NCBI GenBank assembly: GCA_916720285.1
Contig: CAKAQP010000009.1
Coordinates: forward strand, 1-24,498
Direction: 5' to 3'
Source: an uncultured Lachnoanaerobaculum sp.
Lineage (GTDB): Bacteria; Bacillota; Clostridia; Lachnospirales; Lachnospiraceae
DNA length: 24,498 bases
Shown here: positions 23,833-24,498 of the stretch, piece by piece
How positions within the stretch are numbered: the stretch's first letter is position 1
Layout: each line of letters begins with the position of its first letter
Made by a program: the position numbers and the translations under genes
The notes under the pieces: model-generated
The model's database searches: none
Told to the model about the DNA's origin: nothing
The model's input: the letters and a program-made list of their open reading frames with translations, nothing else

Positions 23833-23861
23833 AGTATACATAATATAGAAATTATTTGCAA
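23833..23861 (-). promoter_or_regulatory. Sigma-A-type promoter of ftsK
   Basis: On the minus strand TTGCAA (23856-23861, four of six consensus) and TATACT (23833-23838, five of six) are separated by 17 bases, in the 93-base gap between nnrE and ftsK. Transcription would start near 23826, giving a short leader of under 30 bases. No clear terminator was seen after nnrE, so read-through from upstream is possible. Confidence 0.7.
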
Positions 23862-23892
23862 TAAGATAGGACCTCTACTTAAAAATAATACA

Positions 23893-24498
23893 TCAGACAG
23901 TCTTAGTATCGCTGTTTTCAATCACAATACCTATATCCATGTTTACAAGCTCACCTATATGCTTTGAAGCCTCGTCTGTAATAAGACCTTTTTTCAAGAA
24001 TCCTATACTTACAGTAATATCTGAATTCACACATATATCCGCCTCCCCGGTATCGCCGTTCATTCCCGAATTTATATCTGCACTTACCACACTTGCATTT
24101 GAATCATTTATAGCCTTTATAAGAGAATATACCGGTTCTTTTACATCGCCGCTAAAGCCTGTGCCATATATACAATCAAGAATATAATCATATGAATTAA
24201 ATTTTTTAAGCAAAGCGGCATAATCCATACTTTCATCCAAAACAGTGTACTTTATTCCGTTTTGCTTACAAATATTAAAATAATACTTTCCGTCCTCTGA
24301 GAATTTATCCTTTATCAAAAGTATCTCTACATCTATTTCTTCCGTATTTAACAAATCGGCAACCACATATCCGTCACCTGCATTATTTCCGCTTCCGGCA
24401 ACTACAAGTACTTTATCACCTATATTCCAGTCTCCCACATAGAATATTGCCTCTCCTGCCCTGTACATTAACTCCTTACTGTCTACAAAATTTGCAAT
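23893..24498 (-). CDS. nnrE: NAD(P)H-hydrate epimerase, N-terminus beyond the right edge
   Basis: The YjeF-N type epimerase interconverts the R and S forms of hydrated NAD(P)H so that the companion dehydratase can repair it. The frame is open to the edge: residues upstream of the internal ATG at 24468 read IANFVDSKEL, joining MYRAGEAIF, which fits the family, so the true start lies outside. Motifs visible are GSGNNAGDGYVVADLL, DCIYGTGFSGDVKEP and DINSGMNGDTGE, the last near the catalytic Asp. The protein ends without the C-terminal dehydratase domain often fused in bacteria, so NnrD should be encoded elsewhere or be missing. About 201 residues are visible. It ends 93 bases before ftsK. Confidence 0.93.
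   Translation of the reverse strand: MANFVDSKELMYRAGEAIFYVGDWNIGDKVLVVAGSGNNAGDGYVVADLLNTEEIDVEILLIKDKFSEDGKYYFNICKQNGIKYTVLDESMDYAALLKKFNSYDYILDCIYGTGFSGDVKEPVYSLIKAINDSNASVVSADINSGMNGDTGEADICVNSDITVSIGFLKKGLITDEASKHIGELVNMDIGIVIENSDTKTV

Noticed and set aside
23727..23921. 64-codon minus-strand frame across the ftsK start
   Set aside because: It overlaps nnrE and the ftsK N-terminus in another frame, and runs through the ftsK promoter; the GTG-started ftsK frame has the binding site and matches the family.
1..24498. Mobile element, defence system, CRISPR array, RNA gene or biosynthetic cluster
   Set aside because: No transposase, integrase, direct-repeat array, tRNA or rRNA fold, or accessory gene set was found; all genes belong to familiar core or transporter families.

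Overview
The window comes from a low-GC Gram-positive anaerobe, most likely a member of the Clostridia and plausibly Lachnospiraceae. This is inferred from the AT-rich sequence, strong GGAGG-type ribosome binding sites, frequent TTG and GTG starts, the PASTA kinase/PP2C pair, a YtrA-type GntR/ABC unit, an ECF S component, and the Firmicutes-type gene order. Every convincing gene lies on the minus strand, so transcription runs from high to low coordinates. I found no tRNA, rRNA, CRISPR array, insertion sequence, phage gene or other sign of recent transfer. It is essentially core chromosome.

In transcription order, the right edge carries a 5'-truncated NAD(P)HX epimerase gene (nnrE). A good sigma-A promoter at 23833-23861 then drives a large FtsK/SpoIIIE DNA translocase with a GTG start. 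A 14-bp hairpin over the ftsK stop codon separates it from fhs (formate-tetrahydrofolate ligase).

A long, compact run follows, with many genes overlapping by 4-20 bases: murE, murF, priA, def, fmt, a YugP-like zinc peptidase, rsmB, rlmN, prpC (PP2C), prkC (PASTA kinase), rsgA, rpe and thiN. The part from priA to thiN matches the well-known Bacillus/Clostridia cluster. The run ends at a rho-independent terminator at 4266-4297. It brings together cell-wall precursor synthesis, replication restart, the formyl-methionine cycle (fhs makes 10-formyl-THF, fmt formylates Met-tRNA, def removes the formyl group), rRNA modification, ribosome assembly and the wall-sensing kinase/phosphatase pair.

Downstream is a separate three-gene unit: a YtrA-type repressor, an ABC ATPase whose signature and H-switch residues are atypical, and a six-helix permease. 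Its promoter region holds a YtrA-like inverted repeat and a second 19-bp AT-rich palindrome. A 16-bp perfect inverted repeat then precedes a solitary ECF transporter S component, which ends at a strong terminator at 1455-1501. A near-consensus promoter at 1418-1446 starts the last unit, purC followed by a TTG-initiated purB that runs off the left edge.

I did not find an undescribed multi-gene system. The most interesting points are local: the degenerate ABC ATPase and its operator region, the inverted repeat before the S component, the stop-codon hairpin of ftsK, and variant motifs in MurE and peptide deformylase. Several genes have a better start than the longest open frame; those starts were chosen from ribosome binding sites and noted per gene.
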